DNA of 17,755 nt from NCBI GenBank assembly GCA_027943245.1, contig JANDJZ010000651.1, forward strand, positions 1-17,755, given 5' to 3'. Below, piece by piece: positions 8,671-17,310 of this stretch (within the stretch, counting starts at the first letter, position 1; the number at the start of each line of letters is the position of its first letter). The position numbers and the translations under genes are program-made. The notes under the pieces are model-generated. The model did not search any database. It was not told the DNA's origin and worked only from the letters and a program-made list of their open reading frames with translations. This stretch comes from Acanthamoeba sp. SK_2022b (Eukaryota; Discosea; Longamoebia; Acanthamoebidae).

Positions 8671-8864
8671 CTCTCACTTTCGCTCTCACTCTCCCTCTCA
8701 CTCTCGCTCTCCCTCTCCCTCACCCTCTCCCTCTTGCTCTCCCTCTTGCTCTCCCTCTTCCTCTTGCTCTTGCTCTCCCTCTTGCTCTCCCTCTTCCTCT
8801 CGCTCTCTGTCTCGCTCTCGCTCTCCATCTTGCTCTCGCTCTCACTCTCGCTCTCCCTCTCTCT
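8671..8864 (+). repeat. Imperfect hexamer CTCTCN/CTCTTN tract
   Basis: About 32 tandem pyrimidine hexamers of the form CTCTCx or CTCTTx over 194 bp. It ends in CTCTCTATTGCAG, so it also looks like an oversized polypyrimidine tract before a splice acceptor. Open frames across it (Ser/Leu or Arg/Glu repeats) are by-products. Confidence 0.85.
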
Positions 8865-8881
8865 ATTGCAGGTGCCTGTAC

Positions 8882-8901
8882 CACACACACACACACACAC
8901 A
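8882..8901 (+). repeat. (CA)10 microsatellite
   Basis: Ten CA units, followed by TGTAACACAC. It is part of a cluster of four different simple repeats between 8671 and 9772. Confidence 0.95.
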
Positions 8902-8916
8902 TGTAACACACAACCT

Positions 8917-8966
8917 GTATATGTACATGTATATGTATATGTATATGTTTATGTATATGCACATAC
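8917..8966 (+). repeat. (GTATAT)n-like tract
   Basis: Degenerate alternation of GTATAT, GTACAT and GTTTAT; alternating purine-pyrimidine throughout. Confidence 0.8.
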
Positions 8967-9187
8967 TCCAGTGTTGGCACCATGTGTAGGTGTTCTGTTT
9001 CTTGCTACAACATTTTGTTTTGTTTAGGAAAAAAATATCCATCAATACAATAAATTGGTATCCATATAGCAATAAATGGAAAATTGAAGAAAAGGTAGGT
9101 ATAGCAAGTGTTGTGTGCCATCACCTTCTGCAGTGCTTGACATACCCAGGTAGATTTCAGGTGCAATTCCACCTTCCCTCTGGCCTG

Positions 9188-9280
9188 TTTTTTTTTTTTT
9201 TTTGTTTGTTTGTTTGTTTGTTTGTTTGTTTGTTTGTTTGTTTGTTTGTTTGTTTGTTTGTTTGTTTGTTTGTTTGTTTG
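9188..9280 (+). repeat. T16 followed by (TTTG)20
   Basis: T16 at 9188-9203 runs straight into twenty perfect TTTG units (9201-9280). The minus strand begins as (CAAA)n and ends in poly(A), so it could have grown from the poly(A) tail of a retroposed sequence inserted on the minus strand. Confidence 0.95.
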
Positions 9281-9772
<492 letters not shown>

Positions 9773-10099
9773 CAAAAACTATTTCTGCTGGCTATTGGAA
9801 TGCCACCATCAAATCACATACTGATTCCAGCCACTCCTAGCCAATCATGGAGGCCAGCAAGCTGGTGGTTGGGAGAGTACCATACATTTCAAACTTGCCT
9901 TCTCTCCCCCAATTACACGAAGCTGGGCTGCCCAGGTCCAAGCTTGGGTGAGGTTGCTGCTACAGCACTGTTTTGTCCATGGGATACTAGGCCTATTTTC
10001 CTCTCTTTTTCTTCTTCCTCCTTTTGGGTCTCTTTTTTTACCGTGTGGTCATGGCATTGGACACGTTGCCCCTACTCCCTCTACTTGTTTCTGAATGCG

Positions 10100-10142
10100 T
10101 TTTTTTTTTTTTTTTTTTTGTTGCTCCCCACCAGTTTTTATT
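10100..10142 (-). terminator. Polyadenylation signal and poly(A) end of a retroposed unit
   Basis: On the minus strand AATAAA (10142-10137) is followed, after 17 nt, by a run of 20 A (10119-10100). This spacing matches a genuine cleaved and polyadenylated 3' end copied back into DNA. AATAAA overlaps the loop of the hairpin at 10122-10153. Confidence 0.5.
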
Positions 10143-10153
10143 GGTGGGGAGCA
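10122..10153. repeat. Perfect 12-bp-stem hairpin
   Basis: TGCTCCCCACCA (10122-10133) and TGGTGGGGAGCA (10142-10153) are exact reverse complements around an 8-nt loop. Confidence 0.9.
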
Positions 10154-10943
10154 CATTATTGACACTGGACCACTGGCTTGATGGGGCTTCGACCATTGAC
10201 CTGTATGTGTAGCCTTGATCCATCCAGGTCACATGGATAGCTCTAACAACAAGCAATAGATGTCAAACTGGCTACAGGCTTCAAAACCATATGGCACCAA
10301 GCTGATGCAGTTCTCCATAAAGTAGGAACTAGCATGAAGGGAGGAGGGGGACGTACACTATCATCAGGTTTGTGGAGTCATCCATTGTGATATCAACTCC
10401 TGGTGGTTGGTCCAGACAGTGAAAAACAAACAGTTCCACACTGGGTGGGGGCTTGGTCCAGACAGGTTCCAGTCAGCTCACCACAAAGAAAGCAGCTTCA
10501 GTTGAGATGCAGCGCTAAAGACTCGGGTGCTCTGACAGTGCTGGCCTAAACCTGCACTTCTTTTGGAACGGGGAGGAACGTCGTGCTGTGCGGGGATAGC
10601 TTCTCTTCGGCCGCCGCAGCAGCAGAACAGGCAACGTCTTCTGGCTCCTTCCTCTTCGCGCCCTGGCTGTCCAGGCGCCTGCTGGAGGGAACATGTTACT
10701 GCGAGTTGAAGAAAAGAAATGAGAGAGAGAGAGCTCCCCCTCCACTCCACCAGGTTCTCATATGCCCATGCCTCGTGTGCGAACAGAGGAGAGCAGGGGA
10801 AAACGCGGCTCGGGGAAGCGGGAAGGAGACGCACATCATGAGCTTCTTGGGCGACACGTCCCGCACCTCGTAGACCTCCTTCTCTTCTCCTCGAGCGGAC
10901 ACTGCAGCACCTCCTCGACACGCTGTAGCAGCAGATCCACCAC

Positions 10944-10969
10944 TTTTTTTTTTTTTTTTTTTTTTTTTT
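10944..10969 (+). repeat. T26 run inside a TRM5 intron
   Basis: Lies in the intron 10923-11040, reading as A26 on the gene strand about 20 nt before the acceptor CTACAG. Such a purine run in place of a polypyrimidine tract is odd and may mark an inserted poly(A). Confidence 0.9.
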
Positions 10970-11133
10970 GGCGTGAGCACCACACTATCTGGAGGCTCAA
11001 GACAGATAAAATACAAAAGATACAACATACAAATACGTACCTGGACGACGTCTGCTACGGTGTCCTTGGTGAACACGTAGCAGTGGATGGTGGGCGGGCT
11101 GAGCTCGGAGGGGAACTCTCTGAGGACATCTGT

Positions 11134-11134
<1 letters not shown>

Positions 11135-11214
<80 letters not shown>
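11135..11214 (+). repeat. (CA)40 in a TRM5 intron
   Basis: Forty perfect CA units lie in intron 11130-11307, adjacent to the acceptor GGACAG on the gene strand, where they read as (GT)n. Confidence 0.95.
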
Positions 11215-11215
<1 letters not shown>

Positions 11216-11274
11216 CGACCACCGTTGTAGATAAGCAAACAACCAACGAGCAAAGAAGCGCGTGGATGGGTAAC

Positions 11275-11303
11275 TTGTTGTTGTTGTTGTTGTTGGGGGG
11301 GGG
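11275..11303 (+). repeat. (TTG)7 plus G run in the same intron
   Basis: Seven TTG units followed by a G run lie at the donor end of intron 11130-11307, on the gene strand a C run followed by (CAA)7. Both ends of this intron are therefore simple repeat. Confidence 0.9.
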
Positions 11304-11844
11304 TGACCGAGGAAGGATTCGGCGGAGGCGGGGAGGTTCATGATGACCTGGGTGAACGGGACGGGGGGCGCCTCCTCGTTGAGCGCCCTTACGAAGTCCC
11401 GCGCGTCCATGTTGTGCGCTCGCACCAGCTGCTGCACCTGGAGCGCGTGTGCGCGGTAAGAGAGAGAGAGAGAGGGAAGGCATCTGCTGCACCAACAAAA
11501 GCTTGGAGGGAGGAGGAGGGGGCACTTTGTTGCGCCGCGCGTTGTTACTCGTAGGACTTGGGGTCGAGGTCGTTGGCATAGACCTTGCAAGCCAGTGTTC
11601 TTGGCCGCGGGAGTGCCAGTACACTTGCCCGTAATTGAATGCGAAACGACACCTGCTCTCGCTCTGGCGGTCGAGGAGAGAAAGTGGAGAGAGAGGGGGT
11701 TATCGCGCCAACGTGTGAGGACCAGACCACCTCCTGGACGAGGAAGGGGAGTTAGGGAGGGGCAAGTAGATAGGGTACCACTTTGGTGTCGAGGTACGAC
11801 TGGCAAGAGAGGGGGGGGGAAAAGCTGGAGAGACCACACGCATA

Positions 11845-11882
11845 CACACACACACACACACACAACAACAACAACAACAACA
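11845..11882 (+). repeat. (CA)10 and (CAA)n in a TRM5 intron
   Basis: About ten CA units pass directly into about six CAA units, 23 nt inside the donor GTATGA of the intron that starts at 11905. Confidence 0.9.
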
Positions 11883-12059
11883 AGAGGGGGGGAGGCCATT
11901 CATACGTCGAGGATGACCTGGCCGATAAGGTGGCGTCGCGAAGGTTGAGATGAGCGATGTGTCCGATTGTCTCGAAGGACGACACCGCGGGCAGGTACGG
12001 CGGGAGCACTCGCCGCAGCACCTGCTTCACCCCCCCCCCCACCCCACATACACCACATA

Positions 12060-12253
12060 CAGGCTGCTTCTCCTCAGCGAGACAATCCCCAAGAGACGAT
12101 CACCAAGAGCCTGGTAACTCCCCCCTCCCCCTCCTCTTTGGCATCCGCTCATCGCCGCCGCGCGACCGAGGTACCCATGCCTGCGCCGTGGCCTCAGCCC
12201 CTGACATTGTGGCAGCTCAATCGCAGGCCTGTGCGACTCCATGTTGTTTGGGG
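12060..12253 (+). repeat. Duplicated segment A1 (copy of 16728-16914)
   Basis: Matches 16728-16914 closely, including a donor-like CTG|GTAACTCCCCC (12114; 16766) and an acceptor-like CAATCGCAG (12226). This copy has an extra 14 bp, seen as GAGAC repeated around AATCCCCAAGAGAC. In the other copy the plus strand upstream of the donor reads RLHLLSETITKSL; here the 14-bp insertion breaks that frame. Coding strand is inferred, not proven. Confidence 0.75.
12215..12253 (+). repeat. 39-bp direct repeat, left copy
   Basis: Identical at 36 of 39 positions to 13892-13930. The two copies bound the 12254-13891 segment. Confidence 0.85.
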
Positions 12254-12732
12254 TTGAACGAGCCAGAATAAAAGAATGGAGAGCGACCCTGAGCAAGCAG
12301 GCCATATCCGCTTTTTATAGTGGCTGGTTATCCACTTCAGTATGCCAAAAACTGGTCCTCAATTGTTCCTCTAGCGTCCTCCATCCTCCAACTCCCACAT
12401 CCACTCATCCACATGGAGAGAAACTTCCATCATGCACAATCTTCAGAAGGGTATCGGCCAGTGACACCAAGTTTGAAATTCTCTTCCCGCACAGGAATGT
12501 GTGGAATTTGACCTTGTCAGGCCAGGAGAGGGAGACACAGAGAGGGAGACAGTGGCCATGATTGACTTTCCTCAACTCCTTCACAACTTCTTCCACTCTT
12601 TCTGCCAAAAGTTAATTCAGAGTTATCAAGTAGGTTGCTAGAAAAATTGATCTGTTCATCACTCTGCCTGGCCATGAGTAAGGCAGTTGACATTTCACAA
12701 CAACCTGGTGGCAACCTGGCAGGAGAAACCTG

Positions 12733-12774
12733 CTCCCTCCCTTTTGGTTACTCCAGCTATTAACCTACTTAATT
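12733..12774 (+). repeat. 42-bp internal direct repeat, left copy
   Basis: Pairs with 13713-13754. Both contain CTCCCTCCC, TTACTCCAGCTATT and CTACTTAATT with a few mismatches. Confidence 0.7.
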
Positions 12775-13712
12775 TGTACTTACTTTAATGATCCCAAGCA
12801 TCAAGTCAAGAATATGAAGAGTTGCCAAAATGTAATGATGTTGAGTCAAAAACACACTGTTTTTTTTTAACAACAACACTGCGAAATTTCTCAAACAGGC
12901 ATGTTACGCAGAGCTTTTTTTCCCACTGTTTTTTTTTTCGCAGTGGAGAAGAAAGGAAAGGAAAGGCAGGTGATGCCACCATATTAATGGTAATGTGGTG
13001 TGTCGACAGACCTAGCAGGACATAGTCAGTGCCATGTCCTTTGAGTAACTGACCCATGCTCTGGTCACGCATGATTCTGCAAGTGCAGGTAGATTGTTGG
13101 AGGTAGCTTGATCAAGGAGGTTGTCAAGGCTGTTGATTGTGGCTTGTGTCCCTCTGCTTCCTGGCAGCATCCAGGCAAGATGGCTTTGGGCTGCAGTGTT
13201 GCTGGTTCTTCTGGCTGCTCCACTCCTATGTGTCCATGATGTAACACATCAGTAAGTTGCCTGATGGTTAACTTGTTGTGAGTCCTGCACAAGCGACTGT
13301 TTGACATGCATGAGTGGCCTGAAGATTCATAGCACAGGCCAGCTGGGTACTTGCAATGTTATGCTATCCAAAGTAAAATAGTATAATGATCAGGTCACCA
13401 ACAAAATTTCGCCCCAAACTTGATATTAAAGATGCTCCTCACCTGAAAGAATGGCAAGTGATCCACCAGGTACTGCAAGGTCCACCAAGATCTCACAAAG
13501 GCCCCCAACGAACATACAAAGATAAATAGCATACTGCCTTGGAACTGAAAATGAGACACCTGCCCCTTCTCCAAATGTCCACAGTTTTCAACAGTCAAAT
13601 CAGCAGTCATGCAGCTGTAGACATTTAGGACAGCTTGCCAGACAGGTGCAGTCAACAGAAAAAGAGTCACTGTCTCTTTTTCCTGAACACTCAGTTTTGT
13701 ATATTATACCTT

Positions 13713-13754
13713 CTCCCTCCCTTGGTTTACTCCAGCTATTTATCTACTTAATTA
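13713..13754 (+). repeat. 42-bp internal direct repeat, right copy
   Basis: Partner of 12733-12774, 980 bp away and near the right end of the inserted segment. Confidence 0.7.
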
Positions 13755-13891
13755 GAGCAAATCTGAAACTTGCTGAAATAGGTGTCTTTACCCTTACCCT
13801 GTGGAGAATGGGTGCTCCATTTCAAGTAGTTGGCACACTTAAAGTCATCCACAAAAAAAAGCGATGAAAAACTAAAATAACCACTTGGCCG

Positions 13892-13930
13892 GCTCAATCG
13901 CAGGTCTGCGCGACTACATGTTGTTTGGGG
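13892..13930 (+). repeat. 39-bp direct repeat, right copy
   Basis: Partner of 12215-12253. In duplicate B the same sequence occurs once (from 16876), at the continuous junction. Confidence 0.85.
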
Positions 13931-14021
13931 GCAGATATGAGGAGGTGCGGCGGTTTTGTGCTGGTCAACGCCGAGGTCACCCGCTACACCCTGCACCTGG
14001 GCTACCGGCACCTCTCCATCG
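13904..14021 (+). pseudogene. Exon-like fragment of an unidentified gene (copy A)
   Basis: Between acceptor ATCGCAG and donor GTACCT the plus strand reads LRDYMLFGGRYEEVRR and, after one extra T in a TTTT run, FVLVNAEVTRYTLHLGYRHL then SI. The repeat at 16888-16982 keeps most of this peptide with synonymous-looking changes, supporting plus-strand coding. I do not recognise the family. The upstream exon in copy B would end SETITKSL. Frameshifted here. Confidence 0.5.
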
Positions 14022-14040
14022 GTACCTCCTCCCCCGTGCA

Positions 14041-14126
14041 TGACCACGACCACAACGACCACAACGACCACGACCACAACAGCCACGACCACAACGGCCA
14101 CGACCACGACCACAACCACAACCACG
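14041..14126 (+). repeat. Degenerate (GACCAC)n hexamer tract, copy A
   Basis: GACCAC alternates with AACGAC, AACAGC and AACGGC variants. One frame would encode His-Asp/Asn repeats, but the tract starts just after a donor-like GTACCT and the frame is not kept in copy B, so I treat it as intronic. Confidence 0.85.
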
Positions 14127-14149
14127 TGTGTGTGTGTGAGCGAGAGAGA

Positions 14150-14257
14150 GAGAGAGACGCACGGACGATGTCGGAGGGCTTTCGCTCTTTCACTCGTGCT
14201 CGTGCTGCAGATGGGAGTTCCACCTTGCCCGTAATTGAATGCGAAGTGACACCTCAC
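14150..14257 (-). pseudogene. TRM5: Inverted TRM5 exon fragment
   Basis: The minus strand reads VRCHFAFNYGQ, lacks three bases relative to the copy at 11652 (VY lost), then WNSHLQHEHE and, after a frame change, RVKERKPSDIV. In TRM5 the sequence 'F.F.(F/Y)..VYWNSRL.TEHER(L/V)' is a conserved block, so this piece keeps the part that the copy at 11526-11652 has lost after VYW. The DxFAGVG motif that should follow is not found downstream on this strand. It is joined to plus-strand pieces on both sides. Confidence 0.6.
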
Positions 14258-14267
14258 CTCTCATGCG

Positions 14268-14405
14268 GTTGATTCCTTTCTTCAACTCACAGTAACACGT
14301 TCTCCTCTAGCAGGCACCTCAGGAGGAGGACGGCCAGGGCATAGAGGAAGGAGCCTGAAGACGGTGAGGAAGAGGAAGCTGTCCCCGCACAGCACAAAGA
14401 CATGA
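14268..14405 (+). pseudogene. Tail-exon copy A (inverted relative to TRM5 tail)
   Basis: A plus-strand acceptor region (CTTTCTTCAACTCACAG, then CTCTAGCAG at about 14313) and an exon ending KRKLSPHSTKT with TGA at 14403. The same acceptor and exon occur on the minus strand as the last TRM5 exon (about 10700-10546, EEKLSPHSTT), so this is an inverted copy. Compared with copy B it lacks about 46 bp of the CAG/AAG-rich stretch. Confidence 0.6.
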
Positions 14406-14858
14406 TGTTGATGAAGGTGGGATGTAGAGCGTGCCAATAAGAGAATTGTTCCAAGCAGACATGGCACGCAGCCCCGGGCCAAAGCAACAGCTGACAAGAC
14501 GTGCTTTCCCCAAGTCTCCAGATGGAAGACACCGCGTTCTCTCTTTTCTGGAGTAGAGCGGTGTTCAACAACTTCCAGCGAGTTCAGGAAGGAAAGAGAA
14601 ATTAACCGCGGCAAAAGTCAACCAAGGAGGGTCTCCTGGTCCCCATCTCTGGGCTGAGGTAGCCCTGATCCACCGCCCTAAATGGGAGCAGAGATTCACC
14701 TTTTTGGTTCCTCCGCCTTTTTAAAGCCCCATGAAGGTTTGATCACGGCTTCAGAAACCTTAGTAGCAACATCCAGCGGACCCAGCAGGCCGCGCAAGGG
14801 CGGTCCTCATCTAACCCGCAAGGAGCTGGGCGGTCTTCACTTCAAACACAGTCCTGGC
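14317..14858 (+). repeat. Segmental duplication, copy A
   Basis: Direct repeat with 17181-17755, nearly identical over most of its length, with a few indels: B has an extra CAG/AAG-rich stretch, about 11 bp near 17350 and about 12 bp near 17585. It includes the tail exon, the region with CCGGGCCAAAGCAACAGC and the part ending GTCCTGGC. Beyond 14858 the sequence is unique here. Confidence 0.9.
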
Positions 14859-15214
14859 CGAAACCTGCGCTGCTCTAGACCAAAAACAACCCGACTTCTT
14901 TGCTGAAAAAGAGAGGTTGAGCGCTCAGGGCTCAACCCTCGCCTCCTCGCTACGAGGGCTCGACCATTCCGCATGAGGCGCTGGACGAAGCCATTGCTGG
15001 TTGTTCTGCCTCTGAGGTTTGGATCCAACGATACATTGAGGTGGGCGTACCAGTTGATGCCAAAACTGACTACAGAACTGTGAGCAAGCTCAACTTCGAC
15101 GCAAGCATCTTAATGGGATACAAGCCGCCTCTTGTTGCAACAAGATTGACTTCTGCACCTGTCTCCTGTAGAAACCCAAAAGCAAGGGTACAAAAACTAC
15201 CAGGCGTCAGGCAG
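14851..15214 (+). CDS. Exon-like open frame of unknown gene
   Basis: The plus frame from 14921 to 15214 has 98 codons without a stop and ends at a strong donor, CAG|GTAAGC. It includes YEGSTIPHEALDEAIAGCSA, SEVWIQRYIEVGVPVDAKTD and LNFDASILMGYKPPLVATR. Just upstream another plus frame (14851-14968) reads VLAETCAALDQKQPDFFAEK then ERLSAQGSTLASSLRG, also protein-like. A frame change near 14950 would join them, so either an indel has occurred or only one is real. CpG content is high, as in the gene islands. No downstream exon is recognised in the CpG-poor sequence that follows. Confidence 0.45.
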
Positions 15215-16460
15215 GTAAGCCATTTTGGGTTTTTAAGGGGAGGTAACCAACCCAACCCTCCTGCAAGTCTTCAAAGTGGAGTAGGGGCCACCACAGCAAG
15301 AAAAGTAAAGGAGGTATGCAATGTCACATGGGCATCTCCAAGTTTGTGCTGTCTGTTGTTCCAAACGTTCTGGGATGGTTTCATGATTTGAGAAAATAGG
15401 CACAGAAACAAGGGAGTACCATACAGTAGGATGTTGGAGGGTTTATTGTACTGAAACTTTGCTGTGGTGTCCTCATTGGCCATGAGTGCCAGCTTGTTGT
15501 GCTTGGGGACAGTGTTTGTGATGTGGTTTATGGCAGTGTGCAGGAGGCCATCTGGGCCAAGCACTGCAAGCAAGATTACAACCAAGAGATAGAGGGGCAA
15601 AGCCCCCAGTGTGTCTGTTTGTTTTTTTCTCTGCTGTCTGAGCACTCACCCCCCTTCTTTTCCCAACCACATACAATGCTGTGTACGCATTCAGTCAGTG
15701 GTGGAGAGGAAGAAAATGTTGTGCTTGAGGCAGCTATGATTGTGATTCACACCAGTCTAGAGCTGCTGCAGAATTCAGGTAATTTTATGCTCAGCACTGT
15801 GTAACAGTGATGATTGTTACCTTGTTAGCTGCTATTAACTGGGACCACTAAAACCACCATTACCACTGTGCTCTATACTCTATGCCATTTGTTCCTGCTG
15901 AAATCATAGGCATAACAAAATGCTCATTGCAAGAACAAGGTGTAAGTCCATCCTGGAGGAGGATGGAGTGAAAGCAATGCACATAATCAGCAATCATCAT
16001 CTTAGAGGGGGGATGAAAAGTGTACATTAACAAAATAGTCTTTGTTACTTTTTCTTAACATATGTGAGTCAACCATTTTGCTTGTACCTTCCTCTCTTAA
16101 CCTGCTTTTCTGCTTTTCCTACATAAATTCTTGCAATCTGAGGGTGATGGTACGACAGCGGAACAGATGAAAGCAGATATGCTGACCAGGAGAAGATTGC
16201 AATTTGCTACACAGAGTGTTCAATTTTGGTTACTTCTGCCAGTTCCAATCTGGTTGTATTCACCTCTATGACCTAGCAGCTGTGGCCAACCTTCAACAAA
16301 TCCACAACATTGGTGAAGTAAGTACTTTGTTGCAGGTATGTCCCCTACTTCAACAGTTTTTGTGAATTAACTTGATTTTCGGTGTGGCTGCCTCAAGGAG
16401 TGGTGGAGGACCTACCCTCAGGCAAGGTCAATAGTCTTAACTGCTGGTGTCTGTCCAGGT
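15215..16460. other. CpG-poor element-rich block
   Basis: No complete gene. The minus strand at 15645-15271 has a 124-codon frame (NTVPKHNKLALMANEDTTAK, FQYNKPSNILLYGTPLFLCL) that I do not recognise. The plus strand has an exon-like piece at 16207-16314. Composition matches the mobile-element blocks, so this may be an intron of the 14851-15214 gene filled with element DNA, or simply intergenic debris. Confidence 0.35.
16207..16314 (+). pseudogene. Exon-like element fragment
   Basis: The plus frame reads VFNFGYFCQFQSGCIHLYDL then AAVANLQQIHNIGE and runs into GTAAGTAC, a good donor. Family unknown; its CpG-poor context suggests a mobile-element gene. Confidence 0.3.
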
Positions 16461-16599
16461 TACCTATTTGCCTGCGGCATCTTCATCTGCTGAAGGCATT
16501 CCCACAGAATCTGATATCTCGAAACATCCCTGTGGATACGCCTAAATAAAAAACATCCTTCTCTTTTCTTTTGTTGTCCATTTCCACGAAAGAATCGTG

Positions 16600-16720
16600 A
16601 AAAAAAGGCGCACGCACCACGACCCAGAGGGTTCCTCCTGTCGCGGCAGGAGGAAGGCGCAGGCTCGCGGCAGGTTGTGATCCTCGATGTAGCCGATGCA
16701 CCACCGGCCGCGCCAAGGGC
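16600..16720. other. CpG-rich piece, coding strand ambiguous
   Basis: The minus strand reads CIGYIEDHNLPRACAFLLPR then QEEPSGSW (about 16700-16617), an ordinary-looking peptide, while the plus strand leads into RLHLLSETITKSL at the next segment. I cannot decide between them. It marks the left edge of the CpG-rich duplicate B region, which begins near 16600. Confidence 0.3.
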
Positions 16721-16727
16721 GACTCGA

Positions 16728-17003
16728 GGCTGCATCTCCTCAGCGAGACGATCACCAAGAGCCTGGTAACTCCCCCCCCCCTCTTCCCCCTCCTCTTTTG
16801 GCATCCGCTCATCGCCGCCGCGCGACCGCGGGTACTCATGCCTGCGCTGCGGGCTCAGCCCCTGACATTGTGGCGGCTCGATCGCAGGCCTGCGCGACTC
16901 CATATTGTTTGGCGGTTCGTGCTGGCCAACGCCGAGGTCACCCGCTACACCCTGCACCTGGGCTACCGGCACCTCTCCATCGGTACCTCCCCTCCCCCGT
17001 GCA
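16728..17003 (+). repeat. Duplicated segment B (uninterrupted copy of A1 + A2)
   Basis: 16728-16914 matches 12060-12253, and 16876-17003 matches 13892-14040. Here the two parts run on without the 1.64-kb segment, so B acts as an empty-site reference for A. Confidence 0.8.
16888..16982 (+). pseudogene. Exon-like fragment of an unidentified gene (copy B)
   Basis: Between acceptor ATCGCAG and donor GTACCT the plus strand reads LRDSILFGG and, after a frame change, RFVLANAEVTRYTLHLGYRH then LSI. About 20 bp present in copy A (the RYEEV part) are missing, which breaks the frame. Family unknown. Confidence 0.5.
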
Positions 17004-17028
17004 TGACCACGACCACAACGCAACGACC

Positions 17029-17136
<108 letters not shown>

Positions 17137-17174
17137 TGACTGTGTACGTGTGTGTTGTGTATGTGGGGGGCGCA

Positions 17175-17310
17175 GTCTCGCCTCAGGAGGAGGACGGCCA
17201 GGGCAAAGAGGAATGAGCCTGAAGACGTTGCCAGGCCGCTGCAGCAGCAGAAGCAGAAGCAGAAGAGGCGGCCGAAGAGGAAGCTGTCCCCGCACAGCAC
17301 AAAGACATGA
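17175..17310 (+). pseudogene. Tail-exon copy B
   Basis: After an acceptor-like GGCGCAG the plus strand reads SRLRRRTARAKRNEPEDVAR, PLQQQKQKQKRRP and KRKLSPHSTKT with TGA at 17308. It shares KR(K/N)EPEDVA and EDVA..KLSPHST with the tail of the minus-strand TRM5 copy near 10546-10678. It is rich in basic residues and glutamine; the CAG/AAG stretch is likely unstable. Confidence 0.55.

Larger units (their letters stand above)
9773..10480. other. CpG-poor mobile-element debris
   Basis: No recognised gene. The minus strand has open frames (for example RAIHVTWMDQGYTYRSMVEA at about 10245-10185) ending toward the hairpin and poly(A) at 10100-10153, so a retroposed unit on the minus strand is likely. 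The plus-strand frame here only continues the artificial (TTG)n frame. Confidence 0.35.
10546..12030 (-). pseudogene. TRM5: TRM5 tRNA (guanine37-N1)-methyltransferase, frameshifted copy
   Basis: Minus-strand exons in family order: about 12030-11906 (SSFETIGHIAHLNLRD, then HLIGQVILD), 11652-11526 (CRFAFNYGQVYW, PAAKNTG, KVYANDLDPKSYE, NNARRNK), 11437-11308 (AHNMDARDFVRAL, VIMNLPASAESFL), 11129-11041 (D|VLREFPSELSPPTIHCYVF), 10922 to about 10751 (VRDVSPKKLMMCVSFPLP) and a charged tail exon (about 10678-10546, KRKEPEDVACSAAAAAEEK, stop TAG). Introns are GT-AG; the D of FLD is split exactly across 11308/11129. TRM5 makes m1G37 in tRNA using S-adenosylmethionine. This copy is broken: lost bases near 11932, no DxFAGVG motif I between VYW and PAA, one extra base near 11590, a stop after SYE, and two extra bases (AG) near 10883. 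The exon carrying the 'KN..TVVNK' region is not found in 11653-11905, nor is the N-terminus. Because introns are kept it is a DNA-level copy, not a processed one. Assembly error could explain some of the indels. Confidence 0.75.
12254..13891. mobile_element. Inserted CpG-poor segment of about 1.64 kb
   Basis: The segment separates two halves that are contiguous in duplicate B, and is flanked by 39-bp direct repeats. It is CpG-poor and AT-richer, unlike both neighbours. Inside, a 42-bp direct repeat (12733-12774 and 13713-13754, sharing CTCCAGCTATT) is spaced 980 bp apart. Minus-strand open frames (2608-style short ORFs such as 12608-12405, SNLVSLADTLLKIVHDGSFS; 13307-13065) are not recognised. 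No LTR ends (TG..CA) or long terminal inverted repeats are seen, so the element class is unknown. Confidence 0.5.

Noticed and set aside
8418..8909. Arg/Glu/Ser repeat frame over the CT hexamer tract (both strands)
   Set aside because: Period-6 pyrimidine tract makes all frames open; no conserved flanks.
12254..13891. LTR retrotransposon with 42-bp repeats as LTRs
   Set aside because: The repeats are too short, not at the segment ends, lack TG..CA termini, and no gag-pol frame lies between them.
13925..14272. His-Asp-rich metal-binding protein (115 codons, plus)
   Set aside because: The HD run starts after a donor-like GTACCT and is in a different frame in copy B, so the tract is intronic.
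14850..14890. Similarity of 10535-10560 to 14850-14890 as part of the inverted duplication
   Set aside because: Short, imperfect, and in the wrong relative orientation to the established inverted copy of the tail exon.
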